Part shown: positions 1-12,097 of the stretch, in pieces | How the letters are laid out: each line of letters starts with the position of its first letter | How positions within the stretch are numbered: the first letter of the stretch is position 1 | Assembly: GCF_033118175.1 (NCBI RefSeq) | Contig: NC_083698.1 | Span: 67,115,001-67,179,000, forward strand | Reading direction: 5' to 3' | Length of the DNA: 64,000 nucleotides | DNA from: Dama dama | Lineage: Eukaryota; Chordata; Mammalia; Artiodactyla; Cervidae | Made by a program: the position numbers and the translations under genes | Notes under the pieces: generated by a model | Told to the model about the DNA's origin: nothing | Databases searched by the model: none | The model's input: only the letters and a program-made list of their open reading frames with translations

Positions 1-793
1 GATATGAGTGGCCTGAAAGGACTGTTGCTAAAATGTTGGGACAAATTGTGAAACACTTTAAACAGATAAAAGAGCAGTTACTGGGTGTCCCATCTAATGT
101 AATCTTGTTGTTATATTCACTCTTCACTGTTTTTAAGCTTCTTTATAATTCTGCAATTTGTAGAAAGCTGATAATAACGAAAATGATTGTTACCTGTTAA
201 AAAGCAAACTAATTTGGTCTGATGAAATGCAATTGATTATTGCCATATGCTTAGAGCCTTCGGCATTTCTGTGCAAATTCATCTCAGCATTCCTTGTAGT
301 CCATATATGTGTGGTTCCTTGAATTATTTGATCCTATGGTAATATCCTACTTGTTGTCTCACTGATTAATGAGTTAAAAATCATCGGCATGAGTTCATTG
401 TATATTTGTGTGAGAGTTATTGTGTTATTGTTTTGAACAATACTAGAAAATTTAGGAGTTAATGGTGGTCAAAAATTAACCACTCTGTCCTTCTCTCCTC
501 CCTTCAACCCCTAGCTACACCTATGGTCCCAGTGGTAGAAGTACTTCTGAAAACCTGAGACAGGGTAGAAAATGCATTTTTCTATAGAAAGTATTTTACC
601 CAGTGGTTTGCCACTTAAGCTCTACTCACATATAGACGAAGCTAAATCATGGGTTATGTTGAATTTTGTGAACGAGACAGAAAATCTTTCTACCTGGTGG
701 AGTATTTGATTCTAAGAGAAGATGTGTTGAGTTCCAATAATGAAGCAGAAATCTAGGATGTAATTCATTCACAAGGCATACACTATGGATGTA
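1..793. other. unique non-coding sequence
   Basis: No supportable gene, RNA gene or recognisable repeat. The sequence is moderately AT-rich and stop codons are frequent in all frames. Confidence 0.6.
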
Positions 794-1029
794 GGCCTTC
801 CTGGTGGCTCAGCGGCGAAGAATCCGCCTGCAATGCAGGAAACATAATGAGACACGGGTTCAATCCCTGGGTCAGGAAGATCCTCTGGAGGAGGACATGG
901 CAACCACTCCAGTATTATTGTCTGGAGAATTCCATGGACAGAGGAGCCTGGTGGGCTTCAGTCCATGGGGTCGCAAAGAGCCAGACAGGAATGAAGTGAT
1001 AGTACACTTGCACATATGCACACACATAG
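794..1029 (+). mobile_element. Bov-tA SINE
   Basis: The tRNA-Glu-derived head (cttcctggtggctcag, with a box-B-like ggttcaatccctggg) is followed by the BovA body (gaagatcc, ccactccagta, gacagaggagcctggtgggc, ggggtcgcaaagag). A short insertion interrupts the head. Any open frame here is SINE translation. No clear target duplication was seen. Confidence 0.92.
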
Positions 1030-3248
1030 ATATTGATCAGGCACCCACTTGCACAAAGTCCTCAAGTTTAACAGCAAAAATATTGAAAAGAAAGTGAGTT
1101 GTTATAGATCTTTGTTGCCACTCCCCTGGTTTTTTCTTTTTTGTTTTATAAATGTTAAGAAAAAAAAAAAACAGCCTCATTCCTATTTTACCTTGCTGTC
1201 ATTTTCTAAAAAGAACTGGCTTCCTTCAAAATAATGTGTGACGAGATGGGCCAGGCGCATCTGTATTTCTTTCATATTTCCGTCTGTTACTGTGAATAGA
1301 AAGAATTTGAACAAATGTAAGCAAATTAAAAATGTAAAATAGGCGATTCATGCACTCTGATTTTGTTAAGAATCTGGAAATACTACACTTAAGATATGTT
1401 TTGTTTCTTTTCTTTACTATTTTCTTAAAGAAGTCAGCTTTTATTAGCAGAAAGATCATTAAATTTTGTGAGTATTGGCCTCCAGCATTTAAGTTTTTAC
1501 AGAACATGTGAAAGTTTACCGGTCTTTCACCAGCAGGGACATATGATTTTTATACATCTATAATTTTGAAAATGAAACATTTACTCTACAAATGCAGAAC
1601 AGTTCACTTATAAATTTTATGTTTTGTGGGCTATTTTTTTTAGTATAAAGCAGCCACCTTGAAGAGTCCATTGAAAGTACAAGTATACCACATACAATAT
1701 TCTCCCCTATATAATCTGCCCATATGTAATTATTTTCATTTTTGGTTCTTTGGGAATATAACACGAGACAGCTTTAATAAAGCCCTGGACCCAGGTATTT
1801 TAATATCACAGTTTACTTGATGGTGTTATCAAGGAAAACAAAACATATGCCTTTTTATAATTTTCAGTTGTATGAAATTAATTTTTGAATTTTAACTATA
1901 TTTTTATATTAAGAAAACTTCATATTTAAATCTTTCTATTAAGAAAAATTTTTGACAACTGTTAACAAAGAAGAGTATGAATTTGTGCAACTATTTGTGT
2001 ATTAAGATAACACTGCTTCAAAAAATGGATTTAATTAAATAATTTTTGATGAAAGATCTTTATGTATTTTTAATGTATCTTATAAAAGACTTGTGATATA
2101 TCTTAATTATCAATACAATGGGGAAGGAACACTGCCACATTGAATCTTCTATCATTTATTCAAAAATAATAGAATATTATAATTTAAAGATAAAACCAAG
2201 GTTTTATTTGTATGGAAAATGTGTTTCTCATAGAAGAACTTTAGTCTTGACCCATTTTCTATAAAAAGGAGTTATTATATACTTTGGCTTTTTTTAATAC
2301 AGCAATTTCCTAATTGGTATTTTCTCTTAAGTTGATTTTACTTGTTTCTTCTCTAAGAAAAAGTGTGTTACAGTGGTGATTAACAGTTATTGCAAAGATA
2401 CAGATTCTTTCTGGAAAGAAAAGAGTTGAGGAATCTTTTCCAGAAAATAGTTTTATTTTTTAACCTGACAATACTTGAAAGTTTAATAAAAAGATGATAT
2501 TTTTATCATCTACTATCTATTCAGGACTAACAACATTTGGAAACAAAAAATTACTATTTATGGCATATACTATATTATTTATCAATACTATTAATCATAT
2601 AAATAATATCACATCCTGTATATGACATATGGTTTCCTATGTCAGGAGATTCTCCATTGTTAATATGTCCATTATTCATGTGAAAAATAGTTAAGAAAGG
2701 GGTGAATTCAGACAGTACAAAAATACTTCAGATACTTGTAATTTGGAGTCCAGACAATCCATTAAATGCCTGGAACTGTTAGACAAAATTTTTGTGTTTA
2801 TTATTATCTTGGAAGAGGAAATCTTTGTCAGAATACTTTAGAAATACTTTTGACCATCTCCCTTCAGAAAAGGTCCAAAATTCATAGCTTGCAGGATTGC
2901 TAAGGCTAACTCTATAACATCTAGATGAAGATTTTAAAGAACATCTGATTGTTTTGCCCATATGATGCCCATTCAATTTTAAAAAAAATATGATTTTCAC
3001 AATTTTGGCAGTATAACTTTAAGGAGACATGGTTCTTTAAATAACAGACCACTTTTCTCCATCTTTCTTTTGAGTATCATACCTTCTCGTCTCCTGTCCC
3101 ACAGTTTCTTTACCTTCTCCCCTGAATTAACCAAAGAAAACCTCAACGTACTCCTGATTTACAGAGGCATAGATAATTCCAACTTAACAAGTAGGAATGC
3201 AGTCCTGTGATCCATTTAATAATGTGATCAATATATGGTCATATAATT
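1030..3248. other. AT-rich unique sequence
   Basis: No gene or confident repeat. There is an A-tract near 1160-1171 and a small perfect hairpin at 2492-2511 (8-bp arms around TTTT). Open frames of 60-90 codons lack family resemblance. Confidence 0.55.
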
Positions 3249-3378
3249 GGAGAAGGAAATGGCAACCCACTCCAGTGTTCTTGCCTGGAGAATCCCAGGG
3301 ACAGGGGAGCCTGGTGGGCTGCCATCTGTGGGGTCGCACAGAGTCGGACACGACCGACGCGACTTACCAGCAGCATGG
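3249..3378 (+). mobile_element. BovA-unit SINE fragment
   Basis: It starts at ggagaaggaaatggcaaccc and runs through the BovA body to gtcggacacgac. The tRNA-like head is absent, so this is a monomer or 5'-truncated copy. Confidence 0.9.
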
Positions 3379-4216
3379 CCATACAATGGTTATATGTCTG
3401 GAATAAGTTATTAAAGGAATATTGTGCTATCTATAAAGGGTTTTTATTAATTTAGAAACTCAGGACTCTAGTATTTCTATAAATGATATGAGCAAGAAAG
3501 TGATGAATCATTTACAGTCAACCATGATGGAAATGATATTGTCAAAGCCTATTTTTGCTAGTACCATTCCAAAAGTTTATCCACAATTGATTCAAATTTT
3601 TCATTCTTTAAAGATTTTCCCATAACCTGAAATAATTTAACCTGCAGGGAAGCAGAAGTTGAAGGAAATTGCAAAGCAACCTCTGAATAATGAATATCTT
3701 GCCAGGAAAATGTGTGTGTTCTCCAAGGAAAGGATGTTGGAAGAGATATGAGATGGTAGGAGGATCTTCTCTGACACAATTTTGAGTTTTCTACAGGAAT
3801 ATTTCCCTGTCTGTGAAGCATATAGAACTATGCTCAAGAACTGAGGAAGTTTTGGAGACATAATCAGAAAGAGAAATGCAGATAAGGAAGTTATTCAAAC
3901 CAGGTCACTTCTCATCTTGATATTTTCAGAATTCCCCCCTGCATCCCACACTAGTGACAATCCATACAAAAGGCAAAACTTTTCCAGATGGTTTGGTGAA
4001 TTTAATATTTTTTTCTCTATAAATAATAAAAAATAACTTTCAATTAGGGCTTTTCCAATTGAAAAAGTATACATGTAACATTTCATTTTCACAATGATCT
4101 TTTAAAGTTGCTATAATAATAATATTATTATACTGACTTTTATATATAAAATACTGATGCTCAGACTCTTTTAAATCATCTGATAATAAGCAGAGTGGAA
4201 ATTTTTAAAGCCAAAC
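3379..4216. other. unique non-coding sequence
   Basis: No gene or confident repeat seen. A short AT palindrome (aataataatattattat) lies near 4115-4131. Confidence 0.5.
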
Positions 4217-4479
4217 TGCTGCTGCTGCTAAGTCACATTAGTCGTGTCCGACTCTGCAACCCCATAGATGGCAGCCCACCAGGCTCCTGTCCCTGGGATT
4301 CTCCAGGCAAGAACACTGGAGTGGGTTGCCATTTCCTTCTCCAGTGCATGAAAATGAAAAGTGAAAGTGAAGACGCTCAGTCGTGTCCGACTCTTCGTGA
4401 CCCCATGGACTGTAGCCCACCAGGTTCCTCCGTCCATGGGATTTCCCAGGCAAGAGTCCTGGAGTGGGTTGCCATTGTC
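4217..4479 (-). mobile_element. Bov-A2 SINE (dimeric BovA)
   Basis: Two BovA units in tandem, both antisense (tcgtgtccgactct ... ggctcctgtcc, then tcgtgtccgactcttcgtgacc ... ggttcctccgtcc). They are separated by the aaagtgaaagtgaa linker typical of Bov-A2. The open frames on both strands here are SINE-derived. Confidence 0.92.
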
Positions 4480-4937
4480 TTTTTCGAAAGCCAAACTATC
4501 GAACCTCAAATTCCCTGCTTTTCTCCCTCCTTTCGGAATAACAGTGAGATAGAATATGACATGCATCTTTTAATAAATTGTATTTGCTTTTTTTTGTTAG
4601 GAGCTTGGAGGGATATATTATGTCATTTTGTGGATTCTTCTAAATCCTTTGTTTAAAGAATCTAAAGTACTTTGGACTAACATACAATAGGCATACCATT
4701 TAGAAATATTTAAGAGAAGAGGAAATACAATTCTTTACTATGAAAATGAACTCACACTATCAGGCCAGGGGTTGGTACCAAACAAAATATCTTGATTGCT
4801 CCATATGTTGTTGGTGGCATTTCTAAAGGTTGGTGATTGGAAGAAGTGGCACCAGCCGAGATGGATCTGTGAATCTATGCCAGACCTCCAGGGTATACCA
4901 AAGGGCCTTTCCTCCTTCTGTCACTTCCTTCCACACT

Positions 4938-4986
4938 TCCTCATACACTCAGGTGTATAAGAAGGTGTATGAGGAGGTGTATGAGA
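4938..4986. repeat. 12-bp tandem repeat with inverted upstream copy
   Basis: Three consecutive 12-mers of the form AGGTGTATNAGN occupy 4951-4986. The upstream segment TCCTCATACAC (4938-4948) is the exact reverse complement of 4965-4975, giving an 11-bp stem with a 16-nt loop. Confidence 0.8.
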
Positions 4987-5931
4987 AGTTACCCGGGCCA
5001 TTAATGTTTGGTTTGTAATGTGGACACTAACCATTCTTATTTTACAGATGGAAGCGGATAAGCAAAGAGCTGTTGTCAGACATCTACAGCAAAGCAAGGG
5101 ATCTGTGATGATCTTCCCATGGTGCTGTGCCCTTGCTTCTGATGGCTTTGCAAGAGTACTTCTCAGCTAAACTCAAAGATGAACATCAGAAAGAGGAACC
5201 TTGAAAATAAAAATTAAAAAAAAGAGGAACCTTTGCAGCCATTTTGTCTCAAGGACTGGGCTGCCTTTCAAACATAGAATGGCTTCTCACTAATATGGGA
5301 TTAGTTATCAACAACAGATGGATCTCTAAGTGAAAAGAGACCTCTTCGTTTGTCTGGTGGCATGTGGCCCTCTGCAAATTTACATGTGGTTCTGATTGTC
5401 ATGAAGGGACCACACGACATTAATGCAATTTCCCCTTGAATGTGCCACCTTGCTATCAGCCCTGATGTTCAGGCATCCATGGTTAAGATGCAGACTTCCA
5501 TCAGACCAGCATGAATGCCACAGAGCTTTGTGGAGACCTGCCAAAACCACAGGCCAGCATTTGGGAGAGGGGAAGGATGATGTGATTTCAATTTCATACC
5601 ATCTGTCCCCAGATTTCTTTCACTACCAGGCTGGTCACTGACTTTGGAGAAGAGTCAAAATGCCAGGGCTCTGGACTGCTCTGCATAAGTTGAAAGGAGC
5701 CAGCAGTCCTGTGAACCCCACGGCTGGTTCTTGCCATGGGGAAGTGGACCGAGGCTGCTGGCTTCCCTTAAGAGAAGTATTGAAAGGCCTAATGAAAGCA
5801 GCGTTAAGCCTTTAGGAGCTGACTTCGTGTCTTAGTGGCTGGGAAAGAGATGTCAGATTGTTTCGTGGGCAAGAGAGAAAACACAGGCAACCAAGGGAAA
5901 GGGAGAAGATATGCTGGCATTCTCAACAGGG

Positions 5932-5946
5932 GGCATTCTTTATTTT
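5932..5946. repeat. target-site duplication, left copy
   Basis: GGCATTCTTTATTTT here is repeated exactly at 6279-6293 and brackets the CHR SINE. Confidence 0.88.
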
Positions 5947-6278
5947 TTAATAAAAAACCAGTTGTATGCATTTATTTTGGCTGCGCTGGCTCTTTGTTGC
6001 TTCACTGGCTCTCTCTAGTTGTGGTGAGCAAGGGCTCCTCTTTGTTGTGGTGTGTAGGCTTCTCTCTGCGGCGGCTTCTCATTGCAGAGCACGGGCTCTA
6101 GGGCATCGGGGCTTCAGTAGTTGCAGTTCACAGGTTCAAGAGCTTAGGCTCAGTAGTTGCGGTACACAGGCTTAGTTGCCCCAGGGCATGTGGAATTTTC
6201 CCGGACCAGGGATCAAATCCGTGACACTTGCATTCTTAACCAGGCAGATTCTTAGCCACTGGACCACCAGGGAAGTCC
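5947..6278 (-). mobile_element. CHR-type SINE, near full length
   Basis: Antisense CHR SINE. It opens with a T/A-rich tail, then ggctgcgctgg ... gcgg ... gggcatgtgg ... gaccagggatcaaa, and ends at the antisense head (ccaccagggaagtcc). A perfect 15-bp target duplication flanks it, so both boundaries are exact. The 88-codon and 69-codon frames across it are not genes. Confidence 0.9.
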
Positions 6279-7739
6279 GGCATTCTTTATTTTGGGGTTA
6301 ATAAAGCCTTACCTGCTATTGTCAAACTGTAACCATCTTCCAACCTCTTTCTCCAGGAAGATCTCACCATTCCAATAAGAACACGATCCATAAAGCAAAA
6401 ACAGGGGAAAAGGCTTTTTTTTGGCCAGTGAGTCAGAGATTTTTTTTTTTAAATGGTGGATTATTTTACACAAACTCTTGAGTTCTTATTTCCTTTGTTT
6501 CCAGGCAATCTGGATTAATTAATACCATAAAGGTCTGGAAGCCCTAAGATGTTGGTTCAATTCCCATCTCTGACACAAAGAAGCTAAATGACTTGCAAGA
6601 GAATTTGTAGGAAAATCAACAACAATTTTCCTATCTGTAAAGGTTGGGGTGCCACTAGAACACTGTATGACATTTAAAAAGTTTGTTCCAAATGCTAATT
6701 ATTCACCAGTTGGCATTCCAGATCATGTCTCTTGACACCAGTAAGTTGCTTGCTAACAGGATGGTTTAACTTTTACATGTGAGTTTCAGAAATATACCTT
6801 TTTATAAAGTCATCAGAGAAGTAGAAGGTCGGATGCAGAAAAAAAACCTTCTGCCAGAATCATGATGTCAAATCCTGACACTTTACAATGAGGAAACCAA
6901 GGCCCAGAGAGGTTAATGACTTGGCTAAGGCCGCAGAGAGGGTTAGTGACAAGCCAGGACGAGGATGCTGGCTTTACCTTTGATCAGTATCACAATTCAG
7001 AAGCCATGGTGCTTTTCGTATGCCTGGTTTCTGTGACGATTCCTGGGGAAAGGATTTCTCATGACATGGGCTTTTCATGGTTTGAGATGGGTGATTTGGG
7101 GGCAAGGTGTAAGGGCACTTTGTGATACAGCTGCTTCTGCACTCTGTTCAACACTCACTCCCCGAAGACAGAATTGCCAGCATCTCCATCAGTCGCAGGA
7201 GTCTTAGAAGGTATGAAATAAACACAGCTTGACAACTCTGTTCCCGTGTTATGACCTGTTCACCTCCCTGCCACTTCCAACTTGACTTCTATCTGAGTGG
7301 CCTCCATGTTATTTAAGTCAGCAGTGCTTTCCGAAATCAGGCAATGTGTGCTGAGGCTGCCAGGAGATAGGACTGTGCAGCTGGTGTGTAGATCGAGCTC
7401 TTTAAAACTCCAGGTTTTGACTGGTACTGAAGGAGCTGAGGTCACTCTGAAGGTTACCTGTAGTCTCCAAACTTCCAAGTGTTCTCATCCTTATTCTTAA
7501 TCACTTTATGTCTTGGAATCACTACGATTCTCACTCTAATAAATATTATTTCTTGAACCACTCAGAAGCCTACTTCATCCTGGAATGTTCCAACTGGCAG
7601 CTTTAATAAATTCATGGATAACCCCCTTAAAAAAAGTGAATCCAAATTACATTTTACAGTGAATGACACTAGCAATTCTACATCAAATTCATTCAAAAAT
7701 GCCTGTTTGTACACAAATGTTTACAGTTACATTTTCCTG
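6279..7739. other. unique sequence with a MIR fragment
   Basis: A MIR-like antisense core (aatgaggaaaccaaggcccagagaggttaa) lies at about 6885-6960. The rest shows no recognisable gene. The overlapping open frames on both strands at 7260-7500 look like chance. Confidence 0.5.
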
Positions 7740-8208
7740 ACAGCTACAAAGTGGAAGCAACCTAATGAATGTCTGTCAACTGATGACTGGGTGAACAAAA
7801 TGCGGTATATCTATATGGTGGAATATTAGTCAGCAATAAAAACAGAGTACCGATCCATGCTGAAATATGGATGAACTTTGAAAAGTTCATGCCAAGTAAG
7901 AGAAGTCAGACAAGAGAAGATCACCTATTGCATAATTCCATTTATACGAAATGTCCTGAAAAGGCAAATGTATAGAAACAGAAAGTAGATTTGTGACTGC
8001 TAAGGGTTGGAAGTGGGAATGTAGAGAGACACAGGAATGGAGAGTGGGTCCAGGGCTTCTTTTTGGGTGATGGGATTATTTTCAAAGTAGGCTGTGGTGA
8101 TGATTGCACAACTTTGTATATTTATTGAAATCCTTGAATTACGTGCTTCAAATGAGTGAACTTTATGGTATGGAAATTATACCTCAGTAAAGCTGTTAAA
8201 CAAGCATG
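7740..8208 (+). mobile_element. old L1 3' end (L1M type)
   Basis: It follows the usual mammalian L1M 3' pattern: aagtggaagcaacc ... tggtggaatatta ... agtaagagaagtcag ... ttgtgactgctaagggttgg ... tacctcagtaaagctgttaaa. It is too degraded to code. Confidence 0.82.
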
Positions 8209-9417
8209 CAACAGATGCCCCAGCTCTTAGCATGGAAGACATTTTGGGGATAGAACAATGTCTGGTGTGACTGGACCCCTAAACTGATTCTGTGTTAGGG
8301 TTTCCCAAACCCAGCCACTCCTCATGGAGAACCAGCCACCTTCAAATCAGAGTAGGGGCCCTTGACATGATGCAACAATTTACAAAATCAACTGGCTGCC
8401 CTTGTGAGGTGAAGTCTGACAAAAGCCTCAGTTCAGGGACAAATGAATTCAAAGGGAAAATCTCATGACAGTGGCAGCAATTTTGATCTGCAATTAAGAC
8501 ACTTAAAGTGTTTAGGGTTGACAAGGAGTTAAAGTAAATGTTGACTCGGTTGTAAAGTTTTCACAGCCATAACTATGCAGAAGGGTCTTGCACAACTACA
8601 GGGTTTTATTTATTTATCCATTGTTATTGTCTCTAAAATATTCTTTTTTTTTTTTTTTAAGAAAATTTCCAACCAGCACTGGGACTCTTAGCAGGGGAGA
8701 CTGGAAACAGGTCTGAATAATGCATTGAAGATAATTTCAAAAAATCACCCTTTAACGAGTACCATATTCCCTCCAATTTTCCCTTATATATGATTCACCA
8801 TTTTGCAAATACTGATATATAAAGAATGCATTGAATGTGGCAAAAGTTGAAGATAGCCCCTGTGGATAAGACCTAATGGACACCATCCTGAAATAATACA
8901 TACAGCTCAGGCTCCAGACATGTGTCTTCAATTTAAAATAATTCAGCAATCATGTTCAACCAGAACCTGATTACACAAAATGGGACTTTTTAACTCCCAG
9001 ACTTGGATCAAATTTTGAGGCCACAAAAAAGAGGAGAGATATAATATGTGCCATGTTTATATATTCCAGATACTGTGATTAAATAATCCACACACAGGTT
9101 TAACTGTTTCTTTGAGCTTATCAAGGCACCTATTACCAGTTTCTATCTGTAAATATTTGCTTTGCCTTCATGAGAACTGTGTAAAAGTCCTGGGCTGAGA
9201 GGCAAAGGAAGGAAGCTGAAAATCAGTCAGGTTCTTCTGTCAGAATATTATGGTTTTCCAAAGCACTGAACTGGGCTTCATTCTCCACTTTGTAATGGAG
9301 GCCCAGGAGGGAGGCGACGGGACTGCACAGACGTGGCTGTGGCTGGGGCGGCACTGGGGAGCCTGGCGTGTTGTGTCCGCTGTGGTCTCCAGAAGATGCT
9401 CCATTCCCCTTGGACCT
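8209..9417. other. unique non-coding sequence
   Basis: No gene supported. A T-tract occupies about 8645-8659. Short GC-richer sequence at 9300-9400 shows no recognisable domain. Confidence 0.5.
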
Positions 9418-9515
9418 TTTATTTTATTTGTTTTTTTTACTGAAGCATAGTCATTTTACAATGTTGTGTTAGTTTCAGATGTATAACAAAGGGACTCAGT
9501 TATACTATATATGAA
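9418..9515 (-). mobile_element. ruminant L1 3'-end fragment
   Basis: Contains the antisense L1 3' motifs ttactgaagcatag, caatgttgtgttagtttca and ggactcagttatacta. Confidence 0.75.
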
Positions 9516-9596
9516 ATAAATAAGCAAGAAGAATTTACTGTGTAACATCAGGAGCAATACCCTGGCGCTTGTAATAACCTACAATGGAAAATAACT

Positions 9597-9601
<5 letters not shown>

Positions 9602-9655
<54 letters not shown>
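9602..9655. repeat. (CA)n microsatellite, about 27 units
   Basis: An uninterrupted CA dinucleotide run of about 54 bp. It is likely length-polymorphic. Confidence 0.98.
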
Positions 9656-9659
<4 letters not shown>

Positions 9660-11287
9660 ATATCCCTTCGGATCTTTTACTTTGTTGCCAGCGGCCTTCC
9701 TTTCCTTGTAACTATGGCCAGATTCCTTTCTCACATGTAGATTGAACCTCTGCCTGTACTGGGATTTCTGAGATGCTGAGTCCCCAGGTCCTTCTCTTTT
9801 GACAGACGGTCGAATACTTGAACTGCTACCATTATTAGGTACTTATTACTTCAAATTCCTTTGACCACAGGAAATAACGTATAAAAGTGTTTGGTGAATC
9901 CCAAGGAATGGTCTCTACTGATAAGATTGTCAGGTGAAATACAAACACCCAATTCAATTTGAAATCCAGATAAACAAATAATTTTTAGCATATGTATGCT
10001 CCACATGTGGCATATGACAATCACATACTAAACAATTACTCGTTAAACTGAAATTTAAATTTAGCCAAGTATCATGCACTTTTATTTGCTAAATAAATTA
10101 TATTGTAATGAGGTCACCTCGACATCACTAAGAGAAGGGTGAAGATGGGCCAGTTCATTTTACCCTTTATTAAAGCCTCAACCCCTGAGATTTGATGGTC
10201 TAAAAACAAAGCATCACATCTAGTTTACCATCTACGGGAACTTGGATAGAATTTGTATGCTACTGTTGTGTGAAAGTTGTATAAATCTTAATTATCTTGA
10301 ATTGGTTCATAGTGCTTTTCAGGTCTACTACGTCCTTCTACTTCTCTGTACATTCTATAAATTTTTGTGAGTTTGATATTGAAACTACAACTAAAAATCT
10401 TAATTCATCTGCTTAAAAAAATTGTAATATACAGTGGAACCTTGTTCTGTATTTTCCAAATCTCCCATTAATGTGTTATCATACTTTCATAATTTAAAAA
10501 AATATTAAAAAAATAAAAATGAAGCATCATAAACCTGAGCATACTAGAAATAAAGGTTTTTGTACGCTTTGTTTTTCAATGAGATGAATATATTTAGAAT
10601 GGGTGATTTTCTTTTAAAATTGGCAGTATTTCTACTTTTTCTTTAGATATCTTACAGATATTTTATGAATTAAAAGAAAAAAGCAGGGCTGTTTTCAACA
10701 CTGGCTGAGGGAGGAGTTCCTGTTGTTTTGGACTCTGACTTCTGGGTCTGAACCAAGGGTGGAGGGGAAAGTGGCAGACAAACCCTGGTGGAGGGTGTGC
10801 GGGGTAGGGGGTTGTGGGTGGTGAAGGGCATCCACAAACTTACTGTCTCACGAAGTCTGTTACTACATAGAAGATAGCAAAATTTGCAAGTGATCTGCTA
10901 CCCCCTTCCATAAATTAGAGTGAATTCAATGTTATCTCTTTAGTAACTTCACTTCTAGTCACTTGCATAGCAGATGGGAGAAAAAGGTGGCTTGCAAGTC
11001 AATGGCCTGAGAATTTCAGGTAAATTGACTAAATCTCCAGTCATCTGTCATTCAGGTGACTGTCAGTTGTCACATGTGCTGAGTGAGGTAAAGGTTAGAT
11101 CGAGATTCACCACTCTCAGATGATACTTCCTAGAGGGAAATCCCAGAGGTGAATTTTCTCAGCACTCCAAGATACAATTTCTTTCTTGTGGTGGCCCCCA
11201 GCCTCCTTCAGTTTATTAAGCTCACATATTCAATAAGAGAAGCTATCTTTCTTTCCTTCTTTCGCAATACAGCAAAATTTATTTTTT
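9656..11287. other. AT-rich unique sequence
   Basis: No gene or confident repeat. A G-rich tract with four G-runs lies near 10800-10830. Confidence 0.5.
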
Positions 11288-11493
11288 GCTTCCCTGGTGG
11301 CTCAGAGGTTAAAGCCTCTGCCTGCAATGTGGGAGACCTGGGTTCAATCCCTGGGTTGGGAAGATCCCCTGGAGAAGGAAATGACAACCCACTCCAGTAT
11401 CTTGCCTGGAGAATCCCATGGACAGAGGAGTCTGGTGGGTCCACGGGGTCGCAAAGAGTCGGACACGACTGAGCGACTTCACTTTCACTTTCT
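11288..11493 (+). mobile_element. Bov-tA SINE, full length
   Basis: Complete head (gcttccctggtggctcag, box-B-like ggttcaatccctggg), BovA body and the terminal ttcactttcactttc. It explains the overlapping 60-107-codon frames on both strands. Confidence 0.94.
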
Positions 11494-11780
11494 GTGTCAC
11501 TCAGGCTTGGTGCCTACCCTTGAAGAGCTTGTAGTCCCAAAAAAGGTGAAGGAGCATTTTGTAAAGAGATTGAAGATGAAGGACTTTGAAGGCAATGGAA
11601 AGGGTTGAGAGGAGTTAAGGAGGATCTGAGTGGGGGAGAAAAAGGATAGAACATCATGGAATGAAATGGATTTGTGAGTTTTGCGTCCTCTTATTTTGCA
11701 TGTTCTTTCTTTTGGTGAAAGTAGAGAGGTCATAGACAAAGTGACATTCCATCAAATCTCAAAGGCCATTGGTTGTAAGG
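11494..11780. other. unique non-coding spacer
   Basis: Nothing recognisable apart from chance open frames. Confidence 0.5.
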
Positions 11781-11795
11781 CATGGGACTGTTTTT

Positions 11796-11939
11796 GTGTT
11801 TTAATATTTACTTATTTATTTAGCTGTGCCAGGTCTTAGTTGCAGCATGTGGGATCTAGCTCCCCAACCAAGGATCTAACCCAGGCGCCCTGCATTGAAA
11901 GCAGAGTGTTAGTCACTGGATCACCAGGGAAGTCCGAGT
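11796..11939 (-). mobile_element. CHR-type SINE, truncated
   Basis: Antisense CHR head (ggatcaccagggaagtcc) and body (gcatgtgggatctagctcccc, ccaaggatc). Near-identical 15-mers flank it: CATGGGACTGTTTTT at 11781-11795 and CATGGAACTGTTTTT at 11940-11954. They read as a slightly decayed target-site duplication. Confidence 0.88.
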
Positions 11940-12097
11940 CATGGAACTGTTTTTAGCACCACTAAGAAAGAAAAACACAGGGCCATGGAAGCATTCTGAA
12001 TTCAGAAACTTTAAAATGTTGAAAAATGCATGTCTCAGAATCTATGAAATACAGATAACTCTGCCTAATGCTGGGCCCAGAGCTTTGCATATTGTAG

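Larger units (their letters stand above)
4480..5946. other. unique non-coding sequence with a 12-mer repeat cluster
   Basis: No gene supported. A tandem/inverted repeat lies at 4938-4986 (listed separately). A weak MIR-like stretch (ttattttacagatgg) occurs near 5038. Confidence 0.5.

Noticed and set aside
4195..4656. A 153-codon frame with an apparently structured protein
   Set aside because: Most of it is translation of an antisense Bov-A2 SINE. The same peptides (such as SPGSSVHGI) recur at other SINE copies in the window.
9602..9655. Regular short repeats as a CRISPR-like array
   Set aside because: It is a simple CA dinucleotide run, and the genome is mammalian.
11288..11370. tRNA-like box A/box B sequence as a tRNA gene
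   Set aside because: It is the tRNA-derived head of a Bov-tA SINE. The same arrangement recurs at every SINE in the window, and none folds as an intact tRNA.
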